A stretch of DNA of 64,000 nt. Source: Diospyros lotus. Taxonomy: Eukaryota > Streptophyta > Magnoliopsida > Ericales > Ebenaceae. Under the pieces are notes generated by a model. The model was not told the DNA's origin. It saw nothing but the letters and a program-made list of their open reading frames with translations, and searched no databases. The stretch spans positions 25,330,366-25,394,365 of the forward strand of contig NC_068351.1 of NCBI RefSeq assembly GCF_014633365.1, read 5' to 3'. Positions 22,401 through 32,880 of this stretch are shown in pieces. Numbering within the stretch: position 1 is the first letter of the stretch; every line of letters starts with the position of its first letter. The position numbers and the translations under genes were made by a program.

Positions 22401-25400
22401 AAAGGAAAAATCATCACCTCTTAAATGTTACTTAGTCCTTGTTATTTTAGTCTTGTGTACCTAAACAATTATGGGGGGAAGTTGTTCTCACCGCCACTCA
22501 TCTGATTAACTGTCTCCCCTCTCGCTCCCTTGACAACAAGAGTCCTATTTGGCTTCTAAACCATCACTACCCGTCTGTCTCCTTTTCCTCCACTTTATCT
22601 CCAAAAGTTTTCGGGTGCACGATCTATGTACACCTTCATCCACATAGTCGTGACAAGCTTGACCCTCGAGCTCTCAAGCATATCTTCCTTGGGTATTTTA
22701 ACACTCAAAAAGGGTATAAATGCTATCATCCATCTACTTGTAAATTCTTTATCTCCATGGATGTTACCTTTCATGAAACTATTCCCTTTTTCTTCTCCTC
22801 CCCACCTCATCTTCTAAGGGAGCACTCGAGTGAAGATGAGGATCTTACTCTTGACACTCGTTTATCTCTTCCTTTATCCTCTCAACCATTGATCTAGCTG
22901 AGACAGCCTCTTTCACCTAGTACCCTTCCATCCCCACCTTCTACAATTCCATCAAACACTAATTGTGATGAGCACACAGCCAAATTACAATGACCAACCT
23001 TGAATCCAAGAGAACCTCTTCTCTACTCAAGAAGGAAGGAAATTGATCCTAGACCCACACAAGTTCAAGATTCCTGCCTAGATGAAGGTAATACCACTAT
23101 CCCTTTTTCAACCTTTGTGGAAGAATCCGAGTCTCATGACCTTGACCTACCCATTGCATTAAGAAAAGGCACCCAAGAATGCACCAAATGTCCTATCTAC
23201 CCTATATCCTAGTTTGTATCTAAACATAGATTGTCCTCACAATATCAAGCCTTTCTTACCTTACTAGACACTATAGAAATCCCAAGATTTGTTTATGAGG
23301 CATTAAAGGGTAAGAAGTGGACATCTGCTATGGAGGAGGAAGTGAAAGCACTTGAAAAGAACAGGACTTGGGAGGTTATACCTAGGCTAAAGGATAAGAA
23401 ACCAGTGGGATGTAAATGGGTGCTTGTCAGGACCTCGTGTCCTGACAATGGAATTATCCTCAGATGGGGGGAATTAGAGTTTAGAAAGAAAAGAAAAAGA
23501 AAGAAGAGAACGCAGAAGGAGATTGAACATAGGAGTCAAGGAAGAGAAATTGAGAGAAAGAGAAGGAATTGTATGATTCTGCTATAAATTTCAATGATGC
23601 TTTTATTGAATAGGGAAGCCCTTATATAGCCCCCTTTCCCTGCCACTCTTTGGTAGTTACAACCTAGTTGTTATTCTAACAGTACAAATCCCCTTTAACC
23701 ATCTAATTGCCCCCAACAACCTAAACCATCTAACTGCCACCCAATAGCCTAAACCAACTACTATTACATACTTCAACCATTTTAACCGTCTATTGTTACA
23801 ATAACCATCTATTGTTACAACCATAGTAAGAAAAGATACAGTTTACCCTGGAAACCCATAGGGTCCTGACAATTACCCCCCTGATGTAGAACTTTCTTGT
23901 CCTCAAGAAAGTGAGAAAAGCCAGCCAACTTTTTGTCCTACTTACCATTTTTTCCCCATTTGCAATGGTTATCGTTAATGGCTGCACCCTTGCAATCGTA
24001 CACCCCAACTTCTTTGTTGTTTCTTCGCCTATAAAGTTGTGTGTACTTTCTCTATTGATCAAAACCATCAGCTTCTAATTTCTCGTTGTCCCTTCCATCT
24101 TGATAGTCCTACTATCCACCAGTCCCCTTAATGAATGTAAGGAGATTGCTCCATCCTCCACTTCTTCTGCCACAACCTCTTCCCCATGTGGAACGTCATT
24201 AGGCGTGAGCATTTCTTCACCCCCTTTCAATATTAATAGCTGTTTTTTACACTGATGCCCCTATACGTATCTATCTCCACACTTGTAACACTAGCCCGCC
24301 TATCTTAGCCGCTCAAAGATCCCCGATCAGCCTTCAAATAATGGATTTCCCACTATCACAAGTAGAACAACATTGCCCTTCATGTTTTGGCCAATTTTCC
24401 CTGCTTCCTTACCCTTACAGGTGAAGACCATTTGATTGCTACCAAAAGAAAGCTATTGTTTCTTCATCAACGCTTCCACCAGCATCTCCTATAGCCTAGC
24501 ACCTTCAGTCGCCTCCCTAACTGATTTTGGTCGCCGTATCTTGATCGTCGGCCTAAGTTCGTCGTTCTGGCCACTTATGAAACTCGAAACAAAATAGGCT
24601 TCACTTGAACCAGGATTCAGTGTATGCATAATGGACTAAAGTTCTTCAAATCTCTCTTGGTATTGTTGGACCGATCCCACCTACTTCAACTTATTAAATT
24701 CTTCCACGACATCTGCCAAATTTGAGTCCCCAAACCTGGTACAAAAGTCTTCCACGAATCCTGACCACCTATTGCTTTCTTGCGACCCATGCTAATTCTG
24801 AAACTAGGAGTCGGCCACGTCGTTTAGGTAAGTCGACGCCAACACGATCTTCTAATGCTCTCGAATCTGATACAAAGCGAACAATTTTTCGCATTGACGG
24901 ATCCACCATCGTGGATTTTTCCCTTCAAACATTGGTAAGTCCAACTTTGGCATAGGAAATTGAGGATATGAGTCAGTAACTTGCACTCTCGGCCTCCTGC
25001 TTGCCACTTGATCCTCAATTAACTCTTTTGCCGCTACGATCTCGACCTCCACCTCCAGAGATTTCGCTAACCTCGGGCTTGATCCAACTTTGGTCAGAAC
25101 CGACTCCGTCCTTTCCTTCGGAGGAAAATCAGAAGATAATCGCATTTGAATTTGTCCCATGAACATCAACATGAAGCTCTACACCTGATCGCACACCTCA
25201 CGGATTTGACTTGCCACATCTTCACGCATCCGAGAAAAGCACATCCGACACAGCAGCAGACACTTGTTGCAGTTGCACCTCTGTAATACTCGGAAAATTA
25301 TTAAGAGTATAAATGGTATTTGATGAAGGGTATAACCGGAATTATCGAAAGAAAGAGGTTGTAGGGTACACTATCGATGTTTTAAGAGACCGAAAGAAGT

Positions 25401-28400
25401 ACCCCGGACCCAAGATGGCCAAGGAAAATAGTATAGTATCAACAAGTAATACGAGTTATGATTTTAGGTGATGAAAGAAGTTGGATCAGGAACAATTTTC
25501 GGTATAGCTATCGAGCGGGCTGAGAAAACCGAATCGACGTAGGAAACGTCTGAAAAATCAACGGAGCATGCTGAGGTAATTTATGTGTAGAACAACCCTT
25601 GAGCGAATTCGGGTTAAAACGAAGAGATTTAAAGGTCAAAACGAGCAATCGGACCAAAGTGCAATTTTCTAATTTAGCCCGAGGGAGGTCAAAAAGGTAA
25701 TTTTTTAGAAGTTCCAAGGGTGAAATGAATAATACAGATCTTGTAGGCCTTAATGGTGGTATTGGATAATTCAGGGGTGCTTGGGAAAGGGCAGAATTGT
25801 CATTTGAAGAAAACATGGGGTCAAAGTGTAATTAATGAAAATTGCAAATGTGAACGCAAAGAGGATTTCGGCCTCCGCACTGCCGCCACACGTGACCGCC
25901 GTTTCCAGCGATGGGACGGCCGAGGGTGGTCTGGGGGAGGTTGTACATGGCGTGGGCTGGTTTGGGGGCCAAGCCTTGGCCGCTGATTAGCCGAATTTTG
26001 GCTATAAAAGGGCAAGGGTTTCGGCCGAAGATGAAGACACAAATTGGCCGCGATTTTGCATGTTTTTGAAAGATTTGTCAAGGGGCTTTTGCTCCATGGA
26101 TCGAGTAAAAGAGTTCTGAAGCATTTAGAGGATTTTCATCAAGGTTTAGAGGCTGTTTGAAGCTCGTCAGAAAATCCGAAGTGGTCCGCTTTGCCGGACC
26201 TGCAACTGGCCGTTTGGGCCATTTTTCGATGGCCTTTCGGCCTGAGATTGGTCCTTCTAGGATCGACTTGATGAGGGCTTTAAGATGGTGCAATCAGATC
26301 AGTCATCGAAGTCGGCGGCGGCGGCCGAAATTTTGGAGAAAACAGTGGCGCGTGAGCTGCACGCGCCACACACCACCCGCACCCACGCACTAGGAGCGTG
26401 AGGGCGCGTGAGAAGGGTAATTTTGGTAATTTCTCTTCTAGTACTTTTATTGATTTATTTTAGGATTTTTCATGTTGAAACATTTGGGAAAATATTTGAG
26501 GAGATAATTATTTTGGAATTATCAAGGTGAAAATTGGGAGAAAATAGAGGAAATTAAGGAAAAATTAAGGAAAATGGATTTTAATGCTTCCTTAATTAAA
26601 TATGATGTTTAGGGAATGTCATGGCTCGAGGTTGAGTATAAGTTCAAGGGTTTGTGATTTGACACGCAAATCGAGGCAGTGTACAAGGATCGAGGCGATT
26701 CAAATACGTTCGAGGTGAGTGGTCTGACTCGACTTTTACCCTTGTTTGGAAATGTCTTGGTGTAAAGTGTAGTGAGTTCAAGTGAGCGGTCTTACCAGAA
26801 CTCGGGATGCTATGCTTATGCGTTTTATTCATGTATATATGGCATCATTTGCATATTGATCATGTGGTAAATTGCATCAACTGTTTTTACTTACAAAAGA
26901 GTCGGTGCATGGCGTGTAATTTTCATATCATCGGGGTATTGGTTTTCGTGTCGTTGTTGGGTCCGTGTGGGACGGGATGGGGTCTTCTTGAGAATGGGCA
27001 CTCGAGGATTAAGTATGTCGCGGCAAGGTCAACCCCAATGGTGTGTGGAATAGATTTTCCACAGGAGGTTGAGCATGTCAGGGAGATTTCTCAAGTTGGA
27101 CGTATTTGCATGTTGTCGTTTTGTCTGTATATGCCATCCTCGTATGTCTTTCATGCATTATGTAAATTGTTCATGCCATCACTTAGATGTTTTATCATCT
27201 AACCTAAGTTATGCCCCTGGAACATTCAAACGTTCCAGCCAGGGACTGCTGCGAGGGCGAGGACGTGGCCAGTTGAGGGTCAATGGTGTTTAGTTTGATA
27301 GTCATTGTATCTTTCTGGAGGCTTTAGTATGTAATTCGGTTTATGTATAAACAATTGTGCGATAATGATGTTATCATTTGGTAGTTTGTAGTACGTAGTT
27401 CGGTGTAGAAACACCTTGTATGGAACTCGTGGTAGGCCATGGTATTAATGTTAATATATCCGCTGGGTTATAAAATGTCTCATTTAGTTGTTAAGATTAT
27501 TGATCTTGTTAGTTAAACGGGCAAGACTGGGGTTCTCGGGATTCGATATCTGCATGTGAAGATTGTTCTTGAAATCACCGCGCGTGATAAACTTGGAAAG
27601 AAAAAAAAAGATTCTCGAAAATACCCTTATAGTGACACGCCCCGCGAGGTGGGGTGTTACAACCTCCATCTGCTTCATTCTTGTACCATCCACCATCACC
27701 ACATGAACTGAAGTTATCCACCGTCGGCCAAGACTCAAATTTCTGGGCAGCCCTTCTTCAATTCAAACAACCAACGCCTACTGAATCGACTTTATCTGCC
27801 TAGTTCGACACCAAGATCACTCACCTCACAATGCTAGACCCAATTGAGCTCGTCCAATTCTTGGGTCAAAGGAATTCAGCCGTCAAAGTTTCTGGATCTC
27901 CAGCAGCCAAGATGAATATAGTTAGAATACTTATTTCCCTTGCTACTTGTTTTAATTGGCTATGACTGCAATTTGACGTTAAGAATGCCTTCTTACATGG
28001 TGATTTAGAAGAGGAAGTTTACATGGAGACTCCTATGTTTGAAGGATTATTAGGGGATAATAAGGTGTGTCGGTTGAAAGGACTTGTATGGGCTAAAACA
28101 GTCTCCGAGGGCGTGGTTCGAAAGGTTTACAAAGGCAATGAGGGAACTGAGATATAAACAAAGTTAGGGAGGTCATACCTTGTTCATCAAGCATAATGGA
28201 GAAGGTAAGATCACAGCCATATTGGTTTATGTTAATGATATTATTATTACAGGGAATGATGATACTGAAAGACTTGCTCTAAGAGAACATTTGGCACAAG
28301 AATTTGAAATTAAAGATCTCAATAAACTAAGGTACTTTCTTGGAATTGAAGTAACTTATTCAAAAAATAGCATATTTCTATCCCAAATGAAGTATATTTT

Positions 28401-31400
28401 GGACCTGCTAAAGGAAACAGGGAAACTTAATAGCAAGGCAACAAGCTCTCCCATTGATCTAAATCACAAAATAGGGTCAAAAAATGAAGGCAATGCAATT
28501 AATAAAGACAGGTACCAAAGGTTGGTTGGTAAGCTAATATATTTGTCTCATACCAAGCCTAATATCACTTACTCCATTGGAATAGTCAACCAATTTATGC
28601 ATGACCCAAGGGAAGAACATCTACAGGTTGTTAACCGCATCCTACATCACTTGAGGCAACTCCGAGGAAAGGAATCATGTTTCAAAACAATAGTGGTACG
28701 ACTCTAGAAGCGTATTCTGATGCTAACTATGCAGGGTCACTTATGGACAAACAATCCACATCAAGTTACTGTACATTTCTAGGAGGAAACTTGGTCACAT
28801 GGAGGAGTAAAAAGCAAAGTGTGGTTGCGAGATCAAGTGTCAAGACAGAGTTCAAAGCTATGGTTCATGGAGTATGCGAACTTATGTGGCTGAGAATTAT
28901 CCTAAATGACCTGAAAATCAAACTAGAAGGAACGATAAAATTATATTGTGATAACAAGTCTACTATCAATATTGCTCACAATCCAATCCAGCATAATCAT
29001 ACCAAACATATAGAGATCGATAGACATTTCATCAAGAAAAAAGTGGATAGTGGCAAAATCAATACTCCTTATATGCCAATAGAAGATCAATTAGCTGACG
29101 TCCTAACCAAAGGTCTTGCACCGACAAGATTTTAGGAGATTACATGCAAACTAGGAATGGTCAACATTTACTCGCCAGCTTGAGGGGGAGTGTTGGAGAA
29201 ACCAAGTTTAAATAGAGGCGGAAAGGAGATGAGAAACCGAGTTTGAACAGAAGATAAGATGATAAAGAATATTTGAAACTAAAGAGATAAGAAAGATGAG
29301 AAGATAGAGATAAAGAGATAAGTGGTTACATAAAACTACCAATTGAGCTTAAATCCTACCCTATCTATTCGTAGTATAGTTGAATTTGTATTTTGTATCT
29401 AATCCCTGTATCTTAGGAGCCTAGCTCATGTATAAATACCCGTGTAAACTCAATACAAAGGATCATACACAATTACAACAATACAGCCTTTTTTTACAGA
29501 AAGGAATTTCAAAGCTTCTAAGCCTGTTGCTAGTCAGCATTTTTGTCTTAATGAAATCATTCTTATTTCAACAAGCAAAAGAAATTACTCTTATTTCTTT
29601 TTTTGTGTTTACTTTTATTTTTGTTTATTTATTATTATTTTGTTGCTCAAGGAAGATTCCTTCTTGCTTGCTGAATCTTTCTTGAACTTAGACGATGATC
29701 TCTTGTTACTCCTTTTTGCACAAAGAACACCCCATTTGATGGTGCTATTCATTTACATCCCAATATAATGAAGTTTTTAATGAATTAACATAAGTCCTAC
29801 TCAAACTGGACAAAGATATGGTCAGAACCAACCAGTACTGAATCTCTAACCTCAAAACAAACCAACACAATTGGTTGGGTTCCATTCCATCCTAAGATTG
29901 GTATAGTTCTTTGAAAAAATGAAATTGATAAACATTGATTGATTCTAGGTCTAGCTCAAATCCAATTCAATACGACTAGTGCACCCCCTAAAAATTACAG
30001 ATGAAATCAGGCATTTATATTTTCAAAAACCAAAATCAAGAAAAACAAAGAAATGCCACTAAGAAAATTACTAAATGATAAAAGTAGCATCATTATTCAG
30101 ATGAGGTCTTTGGTAAAAATCTTCTACAGGATTAAAATTTGTCTATTACATAAAATACAAATCCAGTGGGTCTCATGTTCATTAGACATACTCCTAAACT
30201 AAAGTATGCAAAAACCCTATTTGTCCAGATTGGGAAATAATTTTTTATCAAATTGGGGCAACAAAGGCATTTTATAAAATATAATATAGGTTTTTATTTT
30301 CTTTCGGATACATATATAAATTATCACAAAATTGTACAAAGAAATATTTGATTTGCAACAACTATTGACAATTTAAAGAGCATTTCCAACACACAAGACT
30401 CTCAGCTTTACAAAAGTGGTTTCTGTATACAGCCATATAAAAATCTTGAACTCGTGACCTACCAAACACAAAAAAAGTAACCTTATCATTGCTACCAAAG
30501 CTCAACCTCTTAACAGCTTTTCAAAAACAAACAAAAGCAAAAACAAATGGCAAAAGAGACTAAAACTTGACCCACAAATATATTGGTTAAAATGCTTTTT
30601 ATAGTGTTGTACAGTTGGATTGATTTGAGACAAAAGCTCACACATTTTTTTTTTCTTTATGATGGTGGGAAGCCTAGAGCTCAGACATTCTACAAATGAA
30701 TAAAATAATATATTTTCACAGAGCATTTAGGCTGCCACTTATTACACATTATGCAACATTCAATCACATATAATGCAGTTGGCAGTTGCAAATTCATTTG
30801 AACCAAGTACAGGCCCCTAAAGAGCTACATATACCATAAACAGAAAAAGCATCATAATGAAATTATTGTAGTAATATTCAAAATATTTTTAGTAAGCCAG
30901 CCGACAATATTTTCCAAACATAGTGACCAGAGTCAGTTAGTTATGCTTTAACATCCAGAGACATAAATGCTAAGAAATGAAGTCATTTCATCAAGGCAGA
31001 GAATGTTGGGGCCCTTTTATAGAGCAAAGAAAGAAGAAGCAACCCGTCATTTCATCAAGGCATCAACAAACAACGATATGGGCACACAGCTTGTATGCAT
31101 AAATACATACATATTTCACATTGTGCATACATACAAGTACAACTAGTACATATGTGCACTCCTCAAAGTCATGACAGTGCCAGTTACTTTTTATTTGTGC
31201 TTTTGCACCCTTGCTCCAAAGTTAATTCTTGCACAGGGTGATCCTCAAAACTGAATTCAAGCCTACATTTACCCGACTGTAAAAGTTATCTACATGATAG
31301 TAAAAGACATTTTGATATCTTTGATCTTCAGTCTAAAAGGCATCACAGCTAAGGCTGACTGTACCCATTAGATTTGGGCACAAGTAAATACCATGTGACA

Positions 31401-32846
31401 ATGGACGAGTGTTCGGTGTCATAATTTTCTAGAAGAGATTATTCACATCACATCTAGCTATACCAAGATAATAAAATGCACAAGACAAAGCAAGTTAATT
31501 TTGACAGTTGGAGAGATGGAGAAGGGATTATATAGACCATCCACATACTCCAACAACAACAACAACATATCAAGCCGTTATCCCACTATGTGGGGTTGGC
31601 TACATGAATTTTAAACTATTATGTGGGTTACATCCCAATAGATAGTTTGTCTAGAATTCATATTTGGATCCGACTAGATTTTACGCTGGTTGTCGACTAC
31701 CTAACGCAACCCTCCTCCTTTATTCGGGCTTGGGACCGGCAGTGGATAATATCCCCCTGGTGGAGTAATGATGAAATGAAGTTTCAACACCATCTTCATA
31801 TGGAGAAGTTTCAACACCATCCACATACTCCATCCCACCAAAATCCTCTCCATGGGACAAGTATATCTCCTGCATTATTAAGAGAATACACACCCTGTCA
31901 GGATTTGTAGTCGCATCCATTTTTTTTTTGGACCAAGATGTGATCTATGTGGATCCATGGGATGAGCAAACCATTCCCACCACCATATCCCCAAAACATA
32001 ATCACTTTTCCTGCATCATTACCCAATAATTCAGATCTCTACCCCTCTCCTTTAGGGAATGATCTCTATGTTCTTCATTACTACCAAACACACAAAAAAA
32101 AAAAAAAACACAGCACAGTGCCTGTATAAAAACTAATTAAAAATTGCTGGGTTGAATTGTGCTTATGTGGTGCGGTAGCGAATTGAATCCATCAATTCAA
32201 TATTACTCATGGGAGTAAAGAAGGCACCATGTCACTTCTAAAACAAACAATGCCTTATATATCTCTTCTCCCACTTCCCCTTCCTCTGTTATTGATATGT
32301 AATGAAGTTCAAACACCAGTATCAGCTCTATAGTAAACCTACTAACCTAAAGCAAGTCCTTCCACACACTTTAAACAACGAACAGATAGTTATAGAGATC
32401 TGCAGTAAGCCGCAGTGTCATACATCTATGAAACTTAGAAAGGATGAAGATTGCTTGGAAAACGAGTATAGGAACTTCAGTTCAGTAGCACACTGAACCA
32501 CTCAATTGATTCATCAGGTTAGCGTATACAAACTTTAACAGAGGCATCACCGTGGCGTGCACAGCTCAATGGATAACAGAATCCTAAATCTAAATTCGCG
32601 TCCATCACCAGAAGAACAATTAACCATCCCGCGAAGTAGATCAGAAACACAAAACCTAGCCCTAATCAGCGCATGCCCCAACAGACTCCAGAATCGAATA
32701 AAACAATTACTAGTAATAACCGGAATACCTTCTTGAACTTCTTCACCCGCCGTCCGTTCACCGAAGACCTGAGAGAATTTCCACTCGAGCGGCGGTGGTG
32801 GCCCCGCCGGAGCATCCGATAGCTCTGCATCATTGCCGCCGTTCAT
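14819..32846 (-). CDS. Protein phosphatase 2A regulatory subunit B (B55 type), exons 1-4 of a larger gene
   Basis: The B55 WD40 subunit directs PP2A to its substrates in cytosol and nucleus. Four exons join in frame into 147 codons: 32846-32729, 15321-15218, 15110-15012 and 14938-14819. Family signatures are continuous across them: [20 protein letters not shown], then [35 protein letters not shown], the segment with [17 protein letters not shown], and [18 protein letters not shown], ending [10 protein letters not shown]. No stop or frameshift is seen. Family members have about 450-520 residues, so roughly two thirds of the protein is missing. No later exon was found at 1-14818, which is retroelement sequence. 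Either intron 4 exceeds 14.8 kb or the gene is truncated. Intron 1 is 17,407 bp. The chosen ATG (32846) matches the usual N-terminus of plant B55. Confidence 0.93.
15012..15110 (-). CDS. PP2A-B55 exon 3
   Basis: 99 bases, 33 whole codons: [14 protein letters not shown], then [19 protein letters not shown]. The acceptor is GATATGTAG|CAAGAT. The donor is CCTGAG|GCCTGC, GC rather than GT, and the intron that follows is only 73 bp (15011-14939). Confidence 0.9.
15218..15321 (-). CDS. PP2A-B55 exon 2 (first WD40 strands)
   Basis: Acceptor TTTTTTGCAG|TTGATATC and donor AAGGAT|GTATGC. It completes the split valine codon from exon 1 (GAA G / TT) and encodes [20 protein letters not shown] and [15 protein letters not shown]. 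Confidence 0.93.
15518..15557. repeat. Perfect 20-bp palindrome followed by G-runs
   Basis: CT-C6-TGCA-G6-AG (15518-15537) is a perfect inverted repeat around a PstI site. It is followed by G8 and G6 runs separated by single A residues. The plus strand has at least three long G-runs in 30 bases, which suits G-quadruplex formation. It lies about 200 bases inside intron 1 from exon 2. Confidence 0.8.
15560..16582. other. Intron 1 sequence with simple repeats
   Basis: No gene or recognised element. It contains a 22-base C run at about 16279-16300, a TG repeat at about 16460-16482 and an AG repeat immediately after it. Confidence 0.6.
16583..16831 (+). mobile_element. Solo copia-type LTR (249 bp)
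   Basis: Runs from TGTTGGAAGAAG to AATTCTTCA, flanked by the 5-bp duplication TATAG (16578-16582 and 16832-16836). Length and the TGTTGGA start suit a Ty1/copia LTR. It contains short repeated words such as TAGGAGATA. It lies in PP2A-B55 intron 1. Confidence 0.82.
16832..17343. other. Intron 1 sequence, no gene seen
   Basis: Non-coding, with an AG microsatellite at about 16874-16893. Nothing else recognised. Confidence 0.5.
17344..17780. mobile_element. MITE-like element (hAT-like ends)
   Basis: The left end GGCCTTGTTTCGGAGAG and the reverse complement of the right end (GTGTTTGGGAGAGGGC) share TGTTT-GGAGAG in inverted orientation. Inside, GGAATGG/CCATTCC words recur in opposite orientation, so the element can fold on itself. 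It has no coding capacity. The target duplication is not clear, so exact ends are uncertain. Confidence 0.5.
18250..18800 (-). pseudogene. LINE (L1-type) 3' coding fragment, zf-RVT region
   Basis: The minus-strand frame ends with [16 protein letters not shown], then [11 protein letters not shown], then [19 protein letters not shown]. This is the pattern of the zinc-binding region after the reverse transcriptase of plant L1 LINEs (H-x-F-x-x-C-x-W, then W-x-IW-x-ERN). Weaker similarity continues to about 18300 after a stop. The 5' part is absent, as usual for truncated LINEs. Confidence 0.72.
19005..19100 (+). pseudogene. LINE reverse-transcriptase tail remnant
   Basis: Plus-strand reading gives [11 protein letters not shown], then KALLGNG, the conserved GGLGIR-N-ALLGKW block after the RT of plant L1-type LINEs. 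Orientation is opposite to the fragment at 18250-18800, so it is a separate insertion or an inverted piece. Frames break on both sides. Confidence 0.5.
19101..20030. other. Intron 1 sequence, no clear gene
   Basis: AT-rich. A TATA-like AGTATAAATAG near 19610 in an LTR-like context suggests an old copia LTR, but no ends were found. Confidence 0.4.
20035..20210 (+). mobile_element. Degenerate LTR related to the solo LTR at 16583
   Basis: Shares words and order with 16583-16831: TGTTGTAATCT, AAATTAGGAGTTATCTAAGAG, then GGAATAAACAGAGAA near the end. No target duplication was found. Confidence 0.4.
20380..20840. repeat. Short direct-repeat block (TGTGAATCGA-type units)
   Basis: The phrase TGTTTGTGAATCGA and variants recurs about every 40-45 bases between 20606 and 20700, and AAGAAACAAA-type words recur at 20390-20490. 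Frames across it are low-complexity, and no gene is supported. Confidence 0.4.
21010..23424 (+). pseudogene. Second copia family, 5' half: gag end, protease, integrase, start of RT
   Basis: In order: a degenerate zinc knuckle ([18 protein letters not shown], 21180-21235); protease with intact [12 protein letters not shown] (21502-21537); pre-integrase [14 protein letters not shown]; integrase core HSDVWGPSW (about 22110) with the next catalytic motif poor; a C-terminal part (IFLGYF...GYKCYHP) in another frame; and the RT start [19 protein letters not shown]. Many stops and frameshifts. RT is cut at 23424 by a gypsy LTR and resumes near 27893. It differs from the family at 1-13635. Confidence 0.83.
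23425..23871 (-). mobile_element. 3' LTR of a deleted minus-strand gypsy element
   Basis: Ends are a perfect 10-bp inverted repeat, TGTCAGGACC ... GGTCCTGACA (447 bp). The same sequence forms a hairpin at the left end (TGTCAGGAC, five bases, GTCCTGACA; 23425-23447). The reverse complement just right of it (ATCAGGGGGGTAAT) is the polypurine tract, so this is a 3' LTR on the minus strand. The base block before it is GTGCT; no matching duplication was found on the far side. Confidence 0.82.
23872..25276 (-). pseudogene. Gypsy gag-protease with RT-integrase deleted
   Basis: Read from 25276 leftward: gag with [20 protein letters not shown] (about 24950-24890), a capsid stretch in broken frames, then a zinc knuckle of C-x2-C-G-D-x-Y-x3-GHQC type near 24290. 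Protease follows as [21 protein letters not shown], where the active-site DSG has become NRE. Coding then joins directly to the polypurine tract, so RT, RNase H and integrase have been deleted. Gag is similar to the gypsy copy at 8474-10440. Confidence 0.8.
25282..27661 (+). mobile_element. Solo LTR (2380 bp) of a Tekay/Del-type chromovirus, nested in the gypsy gag
   Basis: Runs from TGTAATACTCGG to GGTGGGGTGTTACA, with a perfect 5-bp duplication ACCTC (25277-25281 and 27662-27666). Removing it restores gag sequence across the junction. It has a TATA box (GGCTATAAAAGGG, about 25999-26011). Sequence near its 3' end (TTATCATCTAACCTAAGTT, then CCCCTGGAACATTC) is the reverse complement of matching sequence in the LTR at 36178-38346, so both belong to one family. 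No internal genes. Confidence 0.88.
27667..27892 (-). other. 5' remainder of the deleted gypsy element
   Basis: Continues the minus-strand gypsy gag/leader after the nested LTR. No 5' LTR homologous to 23425-23871 is present before copia sequence resumes at about 27893, so the 5' end has been lost. Confidence 0.5.
27893..29190 (+). pseudogene. Second copia family, 3' half: RT and RNase H
   Basis: RT resumes at [15 protein letters not shown], then [19 protein letters not shown]. The catalytic box reads YVNDIIITG (YVDD with the first Asp changed to Asn, about 28228-28255). RNase H has [36 protein letters not shown] and [10 protein letters not shown], ending [14 protein letters not shown] with a stop at 29133. 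One frameshift lies near 28690. A polypurine tract (TGAGGGGGAG) ends at 29190. Confidence 0.86.
29191..29480 (+). mobile_element. 3' LTR of the second copia family
   Basis: Starts TGTTGGAGAAACC after the polypurine tract and is taken to end at TTACAACA (TGTTG/CAACA inverted ends), about 290 bp. It carries a TATA box (CATGTATAAATACCC, about 29427-29441). The matching 5' LTR was not found, so the right end is provisional. Confidence 0.7.
29481..31551. other. Intron 1 sequence, no gene seen
   Basis: AT-rich non-coding sequence. Phrases such as AAACAAACAAAAGC and poly-A/T tracts are present, but no element ends or exons were recognised. Confidence 0.45.
31552..31780 (-). mobile_element. RTE-type LINE 3' end
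   Basis: On the plus strand it begins with a CAACAACAAC run, followed by CCCACTATGTGGGGTTGGCT and later GGGCTTGGGACCGGC. Read on the minus strand, this is the common plant RTE LINE 3' tail ending in a TTG repeat. Only the tail is present. Confidence 0.6.
31781..32728. other. Intron 1, promoter-proximal end
   Basis: Non-coding. It includes a 20-base direct repeat (GAAGTTTCAACACCATC at about 31779 and 31805), a T run at 31920 and an A run near 32095. It ends at the exon 1 donor. Confidence 0.5.
32729..32846 (-). CDS. PP2A-B55 exon 1 (start codon)
   Basis: 118 coding bases begin [19 protein letters not shown] and end GEEVQE plus one base. The donor reads AAGAAG|GTATTC. The first 15 or so residues are the variable leader. 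From [12 protein letters not shown] onward the sequence is the strongly conserved B55 start. Confidence 0.93.
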
Positions 32847-32880
32847 ATCTACCTACGGCCCAATCAACGGCCAGACCAAA

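Noticed and set aside
26078..27293. Several frames of 62-131 codons in 25.8-27.3 kb
   Set aside because: All lie inside the solo LTR 25282-27661, overlap one another on both strands and lack domain features.
29428..29685. Membrane-like frame after the copia LTR
   Set aside because: It begins inside the LTR TATA/leader and is hydrophobic only because of T-rich sequence.
32547..32728. Extension of the PP2A-B55 exon 1 frame beyond the donor
   Set aside because: The frame stays open by chance to 32547, but the B55 text stops at the donor and continues precisely at exon 2.
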